A DNA stretch of 36,563 nt from Chloroflexota bacterium (GTDB lineage: Bacteria; Chloroflexota; Limnocylindria; Limnocylindrales; CSP1-4): the NCBI GenBank assembly GCA_003158675.1, contig PMKN01000048.1, positions 24,331 through 60,893 on the forward strand, read 5' to 3'. Shown one piece after another: positions 17,440 to 26,119 of the stretch; within the stretch, counting starts at the first letter, position 1; every line of letters starts with the position of its first letter. Below the pieces are notes generated by a model, which made no database searches, was not told where the DNA came from, and saw only the letters and a list, made by a program, of their open reading frames with translations. The position numbers and the translations under genes are program-made.

Positions 17440-18762
17440 ATGACGGCAGCTGACATGATGGGCGGGCACGGACCCAATGGCGGCACGGGCCTAGCCGGCC
17501 TGCTCGACGAGTTGCGCTGGCGGGGAATGCTGCACCAGCACAGCCGCGGCCTGGCGGAACGTCTGGCTGGCGGGGCAACGATCAAGGGCTACAACGGCTT
17601 CGACCCCACGGGTCCGTCGCTCCACATCGGACATCTGGTCCCGATCTTCGGGCTGATCCACCTGCAGCGGGCCGGCGGGGTGCCCATTGTCGTCGTTGGC
17701 GGGGGCACGGCAATGATCGGCGATCCGTCGGGCCGCTCAGCCGAACGACTGCTGTTGAGCCGTGCCACAGTCGAAGAGAACGTCGTCGGCATTCAGGCGC
17801 AGCTGTGCAAGTTCCTCGATTTCGACGGGCCCAACGGTGCCGAAATCGTCGACAACTACGAATGGCTCAGCTCGTATTCGCTGCTGCGGTTCCTGCGCGA
17901 TATCGGCAAGCATCTAACCGTGCCGTACATGCTCGCCAAGGATTCGGTCCAGATCCGCCTGGACGCGGGTCTGAGTTTCACGGAGTTCACCTACATGCTG
18001 CTGCAGGCGGCCGATTTCCTGCACCTCTACCGCGCCGCCGGCGTGGAGCTGCAGATGGGCGGCGCGGATCAATGGGGCAACATGACGGCCGGCTTGGAGT
18101 TGATCCGGAAGGAATTCGGCGAAGGCGACGGCCAAGACCTCGCCTTCGCCCTCAGCTACCCGCTGCTGACCAACGAGAGCGGGTCGAAGTTCGGCAAGAC
18201 AGCGGCCGGCACCAGCGTCTGGCTCGATTCGGCGAAGACGAGCCCATATCAGTTCTACCAGTACTGGCTCGATGCCGACGACCGCGACGTGGGCAAGTAC
18301 CTGCGCACGTTCACCTTGTTCGAACGACCGAAAGTGGAAGAGCTGGAGGACCAACAAGCCGCGCACCCTGAGGCGCGGGTCGCCCAGCGAGCGGTCGCCT
18401 ACGATCTCACGGCGCGAATGCACGGTGACGACGCGGCGAACCGGGCGGTACGAGTCAGCGAGGCGGCGTTCTCACGCGAGCCGATCCGAGACCCTGCGCT
18501 GCTCAAGGCTCTGTTCGAGTCGATAGACCACTTCGAGTTCACGGCCGAGGATATCGGGGCGGGCGCGGTCGGTGTGGCGATCGCGAGCGGCCTGTTCGCG
18601 TCCAACGGGGAGGCCCGCAGGACGATCTCTCAGGGCGGCCTCTCGATCAACGACGAACGAATAGAGGCTGGCGGGACCGCGGTTCCGGCACCAATCGACG
18701 GACGCTTCCTCGTGGTCCGGATGGGCAAGAAGGCCATTCGGATCGGTCGTCTGAAGAGCTAG
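17440..18762 (+). CDS. tyrS: Tyrosyl-tRNA synthetase
   Basis: Class I synthetase charging tRNA-Tyr. The Rossmann core has HIGH (62-65, PSLHIGHLVP), GDPSGRS, the tRNA/tyrosine site GGADQWGN, and the KMSKS-equivalent KFGKT (250-254). A C-terminal S4-like RNA-binding domain covers about 375-440. The length of 440 is slightly above the roughly 420 norm because of a 20-residue N-terminal extension. AGGAG (17427-17431) at eight-base spacing supports ATG 17440; ATG 17455 is possible. Unlike thrS and pheS, the leader (under 100 bases, shared with the divergent PBP promoter) is too short for a T-box. Confidence 0.97.
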   Translation: MTAADMMGGHGPNGGTGLAGLLDELRWRGMLHQHSRGLAERLAGGATIKGYNGFDPTGPSLHIGHLVPIFGLIHLQRAGGVPIVVVGGGTAMIGDPSGRSAERLLLSRATVEENVVGIQAQLCKFLDFDGPNGAEIVDNYEWLSSYSLLRFLRDIGKHLTVPYMLAKDSVQIRLDAGLSFTEFTYMLLQAADFLHLYRAAGVELQMGGADQWGNMTAGLELIRKEFGEGDGQDLAFALSYPLLTNESGSKFGKTAAGTSVWLDSAKTSPYQFYQYWLDADDRDVGKYLRTFTLFERPKVEELEDQQAAHPEARVAQRAVAYDLTARMHGDDAANRAVRVSEAAFSREPIRDPALLKALFESIDHFEFTAEDIGAGAVGVAIASGLFASNGEARRTISQGGLSINDERIEAGGTAVPAPIDGRFLVVRMGKKAIRIGRLKS

Positions 18763-18794
18763 GCCGGCTGCGGCCGAGGGGCCCGGGCCGGCCT
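18761..18794. terminator. Bidirectional hairpin between tyrS and hisIE
   Basis: AGGCCGGC (18761-18768, beginning in the tyrS stop) is a perfect 8-bp match to GCCGGCCT (18787-18794), with an 18-base GC-rich loop. It lies between convergent tyrS and the his operon and could end both transcripts. No U tract is visible. Confidence 0.42.
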
Positions 18795-18840
18795 CGACGG
18801 GTGTCGGGTGCGGGACCGGGGCGCAGCGGACCCGGTATGT

Positions 18841-19566
18841 CTAGGGCTTGTGCCGCTCGCGCAGGCGGCCTATCACTTCGCTGGGCGCCAGGCCGCGCTC
18901 GCGCATCAGCACCAGCGTGTGGTAGAGCAGGTCTGCCACCTCGCCGCTCAGGGCATCTCTGGTGGCGGTCTTGCGCTCGCCGGAGGCTGTGGCATCGTCC
19001 TTGGCTGCCATCAGCACCTCAGTCGCCTCCTCGGCGACCTTGCGCGCCGGCCCATCCACGCCGGCAGCGAGCAGGCGTGCTGTGTACGAGGCGGAGGGGT
19101 CGAAGGCGGCCCGAGAGTCGATCGTCGCCCACAGCGTCTCCAGCCACACGAAGCCCTGGATCTGGGCGAGTGGCGGCGCGACGGACGGTGCCGGAATCGA
19201 GTTCGCGCCGCCCGCGGCCAGGCCGTCGGCGGCGCCGCCGACCACCTGATCGAAGCAACTCCGCGTTCCTCGGTGGCAGGTGGGCCCGACAGGATCCACG
19301 GTGAGCAGGAGCGCGTCGCCGTCACAGTCGGCCGCGATGTCGACCAGACGCAGGATGTTGCCGCTCGTCTCGCCTTTGCGCCATAGCTGGTCGCGAGAGC
19401 GCGAGTGGAAGTGGACCTGGCCGCTCGAGAACGTGGCCGCCAGGGCCTCGGCGTCCATGTACGCGACCATGAGCACGTGGCCGCCAACCGTGTCCTGGAC
19501 AACGGCGGGAACGAGGCCACTCGGACCCCACGCTATCTCGTCCGAAGGTATTCGCCTGGGCGTCAC
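18841..19566 (-). CDS. hisI: Bifunctional phosphoribosyl-AMP cyclohydrolase / phosphoribosyl-ATP pyrophosphatase
   Basis: HisI-HisE fusion (hisIE), 241 residues, catalysing steps 2 and 3 of histidine synthesis. HisI (about 1-105) shows [36 protein letters not shown] and the metal-binding DCDGD (80-84) with C97 and C104 (CHRGTRSC). An Ala/Pro/Gly-rich linker leads to HisE (about 139-241), with [26 protein letters not shown] and [13 protein letters not shown]. It starts with GTG at 19566, overlapping the hisF stop as GTGA. Last gene of the eight-gene his operon. Confidence 0.96.
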   Translation of the reverse strand: MTPRRIPSDEIAWGPSGLVPAVVQDTVGGHVLMVAYMDAEALAATFSSGQVHFHSRSRDQLWRKGETSGNILRLVDIAADCDGDALLLTVDPVGPTCHRGTRSCFDQVVGGAADGLAAGGANSIPAPSVAPPLAQIQGFVWLETLWATIDSRAAFDPSASYTARLLAAGVDGPARKVAEEATEVLMAAKDDATASGERKTATRDALSGEVADLLYHTLVLMRERGLAPSEVIGRLRERHKP

Positions 19567-20366
19567 GCCACAGCCTCCTTCACCGGCCGGACGGGCAGCC
19601 CGGCAGCTGCCATGGCCCGCTTGACCGAGTCGATCGAGTAGATCCGACGATGGAATATGGACGCCGCCAGTACGGCGTCGGCGCCGCCGTCCTTCACCGC
19701 AAGGACGAAGTCCTCCGGCCCGGCTGCCCCGCCCGAGGCGATCACGGGCACCCTAACCCGCGACGAGATTTCTCGGAGCAGCGCCGTGTCGAAGCCGCTC
19801 CGTGTTCCGTCGCGATCCATGGAGGTGACCAGCAGCTCGCCTGCTCCGAGCGCAACGGCACGCTGGGCCCACTCCACAGCGTCGATGCCAGTGGCCTGGC
19901 GTCCACCGTGGGTCACCACATCCCATGCCGCAGATGCCCCGGGCTCGGACCCGGGCCTGCCCTCAAGCCGTCGCGCGTCGATGGCGCAGACGACGGCCTG
20001 GCTTCCGAAGCGCCGAGCGCAGGCCGACAGCAATTCGGGCTTTGCCACGGCCGCTGTGTTGAAGGAGACTTTGTCGGCTCCGGCGCGCAGCACATCGCGC
20101 ATCTCGTCGACGCTGCGCACGCCGCCGCCGACCGTGAGTGGCACGAACGCGCGACTGGCCGTCCGACGTACCACGTCGAGCATGGTCCCGCGGCCCTCGG
20201 GAGCGGCGGTGATGTCGAGGAAGACGATCTCGTCGGCGCCTTCGTGGGCGTACCGCTCTGCCAGCTCAGCCGGGTCGCCTTCGTCGGTCAAGTCCACGAA
20301 CTTCGTGCCTTTGACGACGCGGCCGTTGGCAACGTCAAGACACGGGATGACGCGTCGGGCGAGCAT
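19563..20366 (-). CDS. hisF: Imidazole glycerol phosphate synthase, cyclase subunit
   Basis: A (beta-alpha)8 barrel that uses ammonia from HisH to turn PRFAR into IGP and AICAR. It has the family opening RRVIPCLDV with catalytic D11, the phosphate-site GGGVRS, FNTAAV, and the second-half motif [13 protein letters not shown]. The length of 267 is normal. The start is ATG 20366 (minus strand), sharing one base with the hisH stop (TGATG), with GGAGG seven bases upstream. A GTG one codon earlier is an alternative. It pairs physically with the adjacent HisH. Confidence 0.96.
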   Translation of the reverse strand: MLARRVIPCLDVANGRVVKGTKFVDLTDEGDPAELAERYAHEGADEIVFLDITAAPEGRGTMLDVVRRTASRAFVPLTVGGGVRSVDEMRDVLRAGADKVSFNTAAVAKPELLSACARRFGSQAVVCAIDARRLEGRPGSEPGASAAWDVVTHGGRQATGIDAVEWAQRAVALGAGELLVTSMDRDGTRSGFDTALLREISSRVRVPVIASGGAAGPEDFVLAVKDGGADAVLAASIFHRRIYSIDSVKRAMAAAGLPVRPVKEAVA

Positions 20367-21025
20367 CACGCCACCTCCGAGCCGTGGGCCGGCTTGGAGG
20401 CCGAGGCAACCAGCCGCAGGAAATTGCCGAGAAACCGCTGGCCCGCTTCTGCGGACTTCTCCGGGTGGAATTGCACGCCGTAGAGCGAGCCCTGGACGAC
20501 GGCGCTGACGAACGAGCGTCCGTGCGTCGTGCGAGCCACAGCGATGCCGTCGTCTTGCGGTACGGGAGCGTACGAATGAACGAAGTAGAAGTGAGAGCCG
20601 TCCGGGATGCCCGCGAACAGCGGATCGGGCCGAACGAACTCAACCGAGTTCCAGCCGATGTGAGGCAACGTCGGGGCGTCCTTGAGTCGGATGGTCCTGC
20701 CGCCCAGCAGCCCCAGAGTCTCGGCATCGGCCTCTTCGCTGCGCTGGAAGAAGAGCTGGTAGCCCAGACAGATGCCAAGGCACGGCCGGCCCATGCGAAC
20801 CCAATTGCGCAAAGGCTCGAGCAGACCGCACTTGCGCAAGTGGACCATTGCCGGCGCAGCGGCCCCCACGCCAGGGACGACGAGTGCGTCCACTCGCTCG
20901 AGGGCGGCCGCGTTTGTGGCCACGACGACGCGCGCGCCGGCCGAGGCCAGAGCCTGACCGATGCTGACCATATTGGCCGCGCCGTAGTCGAGCACCGCCA
21001 CGACCGGTGCGCCTGGGGAACCCAT
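20366..21025 (-). CDS. hisH: Imidazole glycerol phosphate synthase, glutaminase subunit
   Basis: Class I glutamine amidotransferase supplying ammonia to HisF. The catalytic triad is visible: C86 in [10 protein letters not shown], and H187 and E189 in VQFHPEKS. The N-terminus has [14 protein letters not shown] and the oxyanion-strand PGVGA. It is 219 residues, normal. The start overlaps the hisB stop by one base (TGATG) and its stop overlaps the hisF start likewise, so HisH and HisF are probably made by coupled translation. Confidence 0.96.
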   Translation of the reverse strand: MGSPGAPVVAVLDYGAANMVSIGQALASAGARVVVATNAAALERVDALVVPGVGAAAPAMVHLRKCGLLEPLRNWVRMGRPCLGICLGYQLFFQRSEEADAETLGLLGGRTIRLKDAPTLPHIGWNSVEFVRPDPLFAGIPDGSHFYFVHSYAPVPQDDGIAVARTTHGRSFVSAVVQGSLYGVQFHPEKSAEAGQRFLGNFLRLVASASKPAHGSEVA

Positions 21026-21648
21026 CAGCCGAGCGCCCCTTTCGTCGATGCGGGGGCGCGCCCGCGTCGCGGGTCGACGGCGCAGGCAGCCCGGAGTGAC
21101 CGGCCCACAGCTTTGAACGCCGCCTCGGCCAGGTGATGATCGTTCTTGCCCCTGCCTTTGAGGTGCAGGGTGATGCCGCCGGATCGGGCGAGCGATTCGA
21201 AGACGTGCTCGACGAGATCAAGCGAGAGCTTCCCGGCCCGCTTGCCCTTGAACGGCAGATCGATGACCGCGTAGGGCCGCCCGCCAACATCGACGACGGC
21301 GCTCGCCATGGAGTCGTCCATTGGCACGGATGCGTCGCCGAATCGGACTATTCCGGCCCTATCGTCGAGGGCGGCAGCCAGCGCCGCGCCGAGAACGAGC
21401 GCCACATCCTCAACCGTGTGGTGCTCGTCGATGACGAGGTCGCCGCTGGCCTCGATCTCCAGGTCGAACAGGGCGTGGTGGGCGAGGGAATCCAGCAAGT
21501 GATCGTAGAAGCCAATCCCTGTCGAGATCTTCGTCTCGCCGGTCCCATCCAGCTTGAGCCCCACCGTGATCTGGGTTTCGCGCGTCGACCGCGCGACCTT
21601 CGCCGCTCGATTGCCCGCTTCGAGCACTGTCCCGATCTGAGTCGTCAT
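21025..21648 (-). CDS. hisB: Imidazoleglycerol-phosphate dehydratase (monofunctional)
   Basis: Mn-dependent dehydratase of step 6. Metal-ligand motifs are present: GIGFYDHLLDSLAHHALFD, DEHHTVEDVA and KNDHHLAEAAFKA. At 207 residues it has only the dehydratase domain and no HAD-type phosphatase as in enterobacterial HisB. The frame stays open to 21858, but ATG 21648 overlaps the hisC stop (ATGA) and gives the normal N-terminus, so the upstream part is read-through in hisC. No histidinol-phosphate phosphatase gene is in the window. Confidence 0.96.
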   Translation of the reverse strand: MTTQIGTVLEAGNRAAKVARSTRETQITVGLKLDGTGETKISTGIGFYDHLLDSLAHHALFDLEIEASGDLVIDEHHTVEDVALVLGAALAAALDDRAGIVRFGDASVPMDDSMASAVVDVGGRPYAVIDLPFKGKRAGKLSLDLVEHVFESLARSGGITLHLKGRGKNDHHLAEAAFKAVGRSLRAACAVDPRRGRAPASTKGALG

Positions 21649-22754
21649 TTCGGTATGCCTCTGGCTGCTTCGATGAGTCGATCGTTCTCGGCGGCCGACC
21701 TGACGGTCAGGCGCAGGCAATCGGCCAGTGAGTGGTCGGAAGCGAATGTCCGCGGCACCAGGCCGCTGCGTAGGAACGTTTCCGCTGCAGCGTTTGCCGC
21801 GGCAGGCGAACTCAACTGGACGAGGATGAAGTTCGCCGCAGAAGGGTGTGGGTGCCATTTCAGGTCGGCGAGCGACGTGAGCAGGCGAGTCCGCTGCACG
21901 GACACGCGGGTAACGTTGGCGGCTGCCAGCTCGGGTCGGCGCAGAGCGGCGGTGGCGATGGCAGCGGAGACTGTGGAGACCGATGCTGGGGCCCGATAGG
22001 CCACGATTGGTGCCAGAGTCTCAGGCCTGGCCACCGCAAACCCGACTCGGGCGCCCGCAAGTGCGTGGGCCTTGCTCATAGTCCGGACCACCACAAGCTT
22101 CGGGTAGTCGGAGCGAAGCGGCAGGACGGAGCGGCCCACGAACTCGACATAGGCTTCGTCCACGGCGACTGTGGGCGGCTCGCGCCCATCGTCGGCTGCG
22201 TCCGCCGTGAGCAGCTCCAGAAGATCGGCGACGCGCTCCGGCGGCTCGTAGGATCCGGTGGGATTGTTCGGCTCGCACAGCCAGACGAGGCTCGCGTTGC
22301 GGGCCGCCCTTGCGATCGCGCGAATGTCCAACTCGAAGCCCCACCTGGCGCCAGAGCGTGGCACCGACACGACCTTTGCGCCGCGCTGCTCGGAGACAAT
22401 CCGGTACATCGAGTAGGTGGGTGTCGGAACCACTGCCACCGAGCCCTCGCGCAGATTGGCACGGGCGATCAAGTCCAGCGCCTCGTCTGCGCCCGCGGTC
22501 GGAAGGACCTCGTCGCGCGCGACCTGGTACGCGTCCGCGGCCGCGGCAACGAGTTCGGCGTAGTCGCTGGGCGGGTATTCGCACAGTGGCGGGTCAAACG
22601 ACTTGGCCAGCACGTCGGCGAGATCCGGCGCAAACGCGGAGGTGTTGACGTCGAAGCGCACGATCGACTCGCGCGGCAACCCGTACCTGGCCGCCAGGGC
22701 GTCGGTCGTGGGCTCCCAGGCGTATGTCGGCAGCGGCTGGACGTTCTCCGTCAT
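21645..22754 (-). CDS. hisC: Histidinol-phosphate aminotransferase
   Basis: Fold-type I PLP enzyme converting imidazole-acetol phosphate to histidinol phosphate. It has the PLP-binding lysine K228 in TMSKAHALAGARVG, CEPNNPTG (160-167), AVDEAYVEF and YPPSDYAELVAA. At 369 residues it is typical. The ATG overlaps the hisD stop (ATGA). HisC-type aminotransferases can also act on aromatic keto acids, but the operon position supports the histidine role. Confidence 0.94.
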   Translation of the reverse strand: MTENVQPLPTYAWEPTTDALAARYGLPRESIVRFDVNTSAFAPDLADVLAKSFDPPLCEYPPSDYAELVAAAADAYQVARDEVLPTAGADEALDLIARANLREGSVAVVPTPTYSMYRIVSEQRGAKVVSVPRSGARWGFELDIRAIARAARNASLVWLCEPNNPTGSYEPPERVADLLELLTADAADDGREPPTVAVDEAYVEFVGRSVLPLRSDYPKLVVVRTMSKAHALAGARVGFAVARPETLAPIVAYRAPASVSTVSAAIATAALRRPELAAANVTRVSVQRTRLLTSLADLKWHPHPSAANFILVQLSSPAAANAAAETFLRSGLVPRTFASDHSLADCLRLTVRSAAENDRLIEAARGIPK

Positions 22755-24082
22755 CTGGCATCCTCAAAACGCAGTTCAACGGCTCGCTTGTGGGCGATCA
22801 GCCCTTCCGCCTCGGATATCGCCTCCACGGCGTCGCGGATCGAAGCCAGGCCGTCGCGGGTGATCCGCTGGATCTGGACGAACTTGCCGTAGTCCTCGGT
22901 GGCGAGGGCGCCGCACGAGCGCGCCAGCCCGCCGGTCGGCAGGACGTGGTTAGCTCCCGAGGCGTAATCCCCGGCGGACTCCGGCGCATACGGCCCGACG
23001 AAGAGGGAGCCCGCATTCCGGAGCCGCGCGACGGCTTCTTCGACATCCTCCACGACCACCGACAAGTGTTCCGGGGCGTAGTCGTTGACGAAGCCCAGTG
23101 CGGTGTCGCGGTCAGGGGCGACGACGATGAGCGCGCCTTGGCCGAGGGAGCGCTCCAGGATCTCGCGGCGCGCGGCCGTGGCCAGTTGGCGTCCCAGCTC
23201 GGCTTCCACTGCCGCGGCCAGTTCGGCGTCCCAGGTGACGAGCAGGGCAGGGGAGTCGGGCCCGTGTTCAGCCTGCGAGAGCATGTCCGCGGCCACGTGC
23301 ACAGGATCGGCGGTGGCGTCGGCGACGACCATCACTTCCGACGGTCCGGCTGGCAGGTCGATGCCGCATTCGCCAAAGACCTCGAGCTTGGCCGCCGTGA
23401 CCCAGGCATTGCCCGGTCCGACGATGCGGTCCACCGGCGCGACGCCCGCCTCCGGCAGCCCGTACGCCATTGCACCCACTGCCTGGGCTCCGCCAGCGAC
23501 TATGAAGACGTCCACTCCCGCGAGGGCGGCCGCGCCGAGTAGAGTCCGGTTGAGTGCGCCTTTGGCGTCGGCGGGCGACGCGACGACGACCGTGCCCACG
23601 CCCGCGACTCTGGCCGGCACGACGCCCATCAGCAGCGAGCTCGGGTATGCCGCCGACCCGCCCGGGGCGTAAACCCCCACCCGTGCCAACGGCGCCCAAC
23701 GTCGTTCGATCTCGACGCCCGGCACGATAACGGTGGTCCTGGTCTGGGGCAGCTCGGTCTCGGCAAAGCGACGGATGTTCGCGATCATCTGCTCGAGGCC
23801 GGCCCGGATCCGCGGCGGCAGGGCGTCGCTGGCGTCTTCCATCTCGGACCTGGTTACGAGCAACGAGCCATCGGACCGTGCGCCGCCGAAGCGGGCGTTC
23901 GCATCTCTGACGGCTGCGTCGCCGCCGGCCTTCACCTGTGCGAGGATGACGCGGGCGCCTTCACGAACCCGTTGATCGGGCACGACGCCGCGACGCACTA
24001 GCGCCCGAATCTCGGCCGCGACTGAGGGATCGGTGGCTGCGCGGGCCAGCTCGAGTCGGCGCAGCGACACGGCTGGGCTCAC
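22751..24082 (-). CDS. hisD: Histidinol dehydrogenase
   Basis: Zn-dependent enzyme of the last two steps, oxidising histidinol to histidine with two NAD. It has ARVGVYAPGG, GPGNAWVTAAK, DLPAGPSEVMVVAD, the zinc-ligand region QAEHG (Q270, H273) and the catalytic pair E338-H339 in YAPEHLS. At 443 residues it is slightly longer than the usual roughly 430. It starts GTG, overlapping the hisG stop as GTGA. The gene order G-D-C-B-H-F-IE resembles actinobacterial and chloroflexal clusters except that hisA is outside. Confidence 0.96.
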   Translation of the reverse strand: MSPAVSLRRLELARAATDPSVAAEIRALVRRGVVPDQRVREGARVILAQVKAGGDAAVRDANARFGGARSDGSLLVTRSEMEDASDALPPRIRAGLEQMIANIRRFAETELPQTRTTVIVPGVEIERRWAPLARVGVYAPGGSAAYPSSLLMGVVPARVAGVGTVVVASPADAKGALNRTLLGAAALAGVDVFIVAGGAQAVGAMAYGLPEAGVAPVDRIVGPGNAWVTAAKLEVFGECGIDLPAGPSEVMVVADATADPVHVAADMLSQAEHGPDSPALLVTWDAELAAAVEAELGRQLATAARREILERSLGQGALIVVAPDRDTALGFVNDYAPEHLSVVVEDVEEAVARLRNAGSLFVGPYAPESAGDYASGANHVLPTGGLARSCGALATEDYGKFVQIQRITRDGLASIRDAVEAISEAEGLIAHKRAVELRFEDAR

Positions 24083-24939
24083 GAGACCAGCTTCTCGATG
24101 GGCAGGATGAGGATCCCGGACGCTCCGGCGGCTTTCAGGCGGGGCAACAGCGACCAGACCGCGTCGGCATCTACGACGGAGTGGATGGCGATCATGCCTT
24201 CGTGGGCGAGCGGGATCACCGAAGGCGACTCGAGCCCCGGCAGGAGGCTCTCGAGTTCGGCCAGCTTCACGCGAGGGGCATTCATCATCAGGTATCTGCG
24301 GTCCCGCGCCGCCAGCGTGGCGCTCAGCATCGTCTGGATCGAGTCGAGCACGTCGGCGCGCTCTCGAAGCGCGGTCGAATTGGCAAGCAGAACAGCCTCG
24401 GACTCGAATACTTCCTCGATCGGCCGAAGCCCGTTCACGACCATGGTCGAACCGGTCGAGACGAGATCGACGATCGCTTCAGCCAGCCCGAGACGGGGCG
24501 CCACCTCTGCGGCGCCTGAGACCGGGATCACGTCTACCGGAATCGACCGATCGGCGAAGAACCGCCTGGTCAGGTTCATGTGCGAGGTCGCGACCCGCAA
24601 GCCGGCCAGATCGTCGGCCGCGCGGAAAGGCGAGTCGTTGGGCACGGCAACCGTGAGCCGGCATCGCCCGAAGCCAAGCTTCCGCAGCTGAGCCACGTCA
24701 GAGCCGGACTCCGCCACGAGGTCCAAGCCGGTGACGCCCAGTTCGGCGACGCCGTCGTTCACGAACTCAACGACATCGTTGGTTCGAACGAACAGGATGT
24801 CGAGGTCGAAGTTCTGGACGCGGGCCACGAGAGCCCTATCGCCGACCTCGAATACGAGCCCGGCATCTCGCAGGAGCCGGACAGTCGGTTCGACCAGACG
24901 GCCCTTGTTGGGGATGGCCAGGCGCAGGCGGCGCGTCAT
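24079..24939 (-). CDS. hisG: ATP phosphoribosyltransferase, long form
   Basis: First committed enzyme of histidine synthesis (ATP + PRPP to phosphoribosyl-ATP). It begins MTRRLRLAIPNKGRL, contains ELGVTGLDLVAESG and the PRPP-loop-like EAIVDLVSTGSTM. At 286 residues it is the long form, with a C-terminal ACT-like domain (about 210-286) that in this class binds histidine for feedback inhibition. No HisZ partner is needed. The frame extends upstream to 25158, but ATG 24939 overlaps the yerC stop (ATGA) and follows GGAGAGAAG. It is therefore probably controlled at enzyme level by histidine and at transcription by YerC. Confidence 0.96.
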   Translation of the reverse strand: MTRRLRLAIPNKGRLVEPTVRLLRDAGLVFEVGDRALVARVQNFDLDILFVRTNDVVEFVNDGVAELGVTGLDLVAESGSDVAQLRKLGFGRCRLTVAVPNDSPFRAADDLAGLRVATSHMNLTRRFFADRSIPVDVIPVSGAAEVAPRLGLAEAIVDLVSTGSTMVVNGLRPIEEVFESEAVLLANSTALRERADVLDSIQTMLSATLAARDRRYLMMNAPRVKLAELESLLPGLESPSVIPLAHEGMIAIHSVVDADAVWSLLPRLKAAGASGILILPIEKLVS

Positions 24940-25262
24940 CGTGTCTTCTCTCCAGTGTCGGTCTTGGTTGCGGCGCCGAGCCGCTCCAGTGCTTTGAGAT
25001 AGCCGCCTTCGCCGTGGTGCAGCCACTGGGCGATGCGGGTGATCGTGGCCGTGCTGGCCCCGGTACGCTGCGAGATCTCTGCGTAGTGCATGCCCTGATC
25101 CAGGAGCCGTACTACAGCCCAGCGTTGAGCCATGTCGTGGAGCTCGCCCAGAGTGCACAAGTCGCGGAAGAAGGCAGAGGCCTCGTCAAGCGTCTCGAGG
25201 CGAAGCGTCGCTTCGAACAACTTGCGGGCGGCTTCGTCGCGCCAGGCTTCAATCGCGCTCAT
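24936..25262 (-). CDS. TrpR-like repressor of the YerC/YecD family, candidate his regulator
   Basis: A 108-residue TrpR-superfamily DNA-binding protein. The helical N-terminus (LDEASAFFRDLCTLGELHDM) and a helix-turn-helix (GMHYAEISQRTGASTATITR, about 68-87) match the YerC/YecD family, which comparative genomics has linked to histidine-gene regulation in Firmicutes. ATG 25262 is used because GAGG sits seven bases upstream within ACGAGGAACGACG. The open frame to 25382 runs into the promoter. As first gene of the operon, with a palindrome over the promoter, it probably represses its own operon. That histidine is the co-repressor is inference. Confidence 0.87.
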   Translation of the reverse strand: MSAIEAWRDEAARKLFEATLRLETLDEASAFFRDLCTLGELHDMAQRWAVVRLLDQGMHYAEISQRTGASTATITRIAQWLHHGEGGYLKALERLGAATKTDTGEKTR

Positions 25263-25338
25263 CGTCGTTCCTCGTTTCGGCAGGATCGCGAGGCCTTCGC
25301 ACGTTGGCTTGACGGGTCGCGCTTGCCCTGGTGATGTA

Positions 25339-25358
25339 GTAGCATAGTAGCATGGTAC
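25339..25358. promoter_or_regulatory. Imperfect palindrome, candidate YerC operator
   Basis: GTAGCATAGTAGCATGGTAC matches its own reverse complement at 14 of 20 positions, with GTA...TAC ends. TrpR operators have a similar size and GTAC-type ends. It overlaps the his -10 and the presumed start region of hisA, so one bound dimer could block both directions. Binding by YerC is inferred from position and family only. Confidence 0.5.
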
Positions 25359-25369
25359 AACGCATGCAA
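25341..25369 (-). promoter_or_regulatory. Promoter of the yerC-his operon
   Basis: On the minus strand, TTGCAT (25369-25364), exactly 17 bases, then TATGCT (25346-25341). Transcription would begin near 25334, leaving a leader of about 70 bases before yerC. The -35 lies within the first codons of hisA. The -10 and most of the spacer are covered by the palindrome at 25339-25358. Confidence 0.62.
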
Positions 25370-26119
25370 GCCCGACTGCCATCGGGTTTCCAGCTGCTGC
25401 CGGCTATCGATCTGCGAGGCGGCCGCGTGGTGCGCCTCAGCCAGGGTGATTTCGATCGCGAGACGGTCTACGGATCGGACCCGGCCGACGTGGCGCTGGG
25501 CTTCGAGGCGGCCGGTGCCAGGTGGATCCACATCGTGGACTTGGACGGGGCGAAGGACGGCACGCGACGCCAGACCGAGGCCGTGGCCCGGGTGGTGGCC
25601 GCGGTGGGGAAGTCGGTCGCTTGCGAAGTTGCGGGTGGCCTGCGCGACGTCGAGGCGGTTGGCGGGGTACTGGAAGCCGGGGCGGCACGAGCGGTCGTCG
25701 GCACGGCGGCCTTGCGGGACGCTCAGTTCGCCGCTCTTCTGATCCGCCGTTTCGGCCCCGAGAGGATCGCCATTGCGCTCGACGTGCGCGATGGCATGGC
25801 GGTCGGCCAGGGCTGGGTGCCAGGCGCGGCGGGCGTGCCGGTGGCGAGGGCACTGGCGACCCTGGCGGACGCCGGCGCGCGCAACTTCATAGTCACGGCC
25901 ATCGAGCGAGACGGGCTGCTCACCGGCCCGAACCTCGAGCTGCTCGGCCAGATGGTCGATCTGAACCGCGGCGGGATCGTCGCGTCCGCAGGCGTCTCGA
26001 CGCTGACCGACATCGCCGCCGTACGGGCTCTCGGGTGCACAGGCGCCATCGTGGGGCGATCAATCTACGAAGGCCATCTCGATCTGGCGGCGGCGGTTCG
26101 GCTGGTGGAGATGAGCTGA
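25352..26119 (+). CDS. hisA: ProFAR isomerase (HisA)
   Basis: Barrel enzyme isomerising ProFAR to PRFAR, step 4 of histidine synthesis and substrate source for HisFH. It has LLPAIDLRGG (catalytic D20), EVAGGLRD, ALDVRDG (second catalytic Asp, D144) and TAIERDGLLTGPN; length 255. There are two possible ATG starts, 25352 and 25364, neither with a Shine-Dalgarno. TAGCAT at 25340-25345 would put transcription start at the first ATG, giving a leaderless mRNA, so I use 25352. It is divergent from the other his genes, which is unusual because hisA normally sits between hisH and hisF. Confidence 0.94.
   Translation: MVQRMQARLPSGFQLLPAIDLRGGRVVRLSQGDFDRETVYGSDPADVALGFEAAGARWIHIVDLDGAKDGTRRQTEAVARVVAAVGKSVACEVAGGLRDVEAVGGVLEAGAARAVVGTAALRDAQFAALLIRRFGPERIAIALDVRDGMAVGQGWVPGAAGVPVARALATLADAGARNFIVTAIERDGLLTGPNLELLGQMVDLNRGGIVASAGVSTLTDIAAVRALGCTGAIVGRSIYEGHLDLAAAVRLVEMS

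Noticed and set aside
25850-25930. Defective HisA because TAIERDG lacks the usual TDI aspartate
   Set aside because: The two catalytic aspartates (D20, D144) are present, and this third position varies in active HisA proteins.
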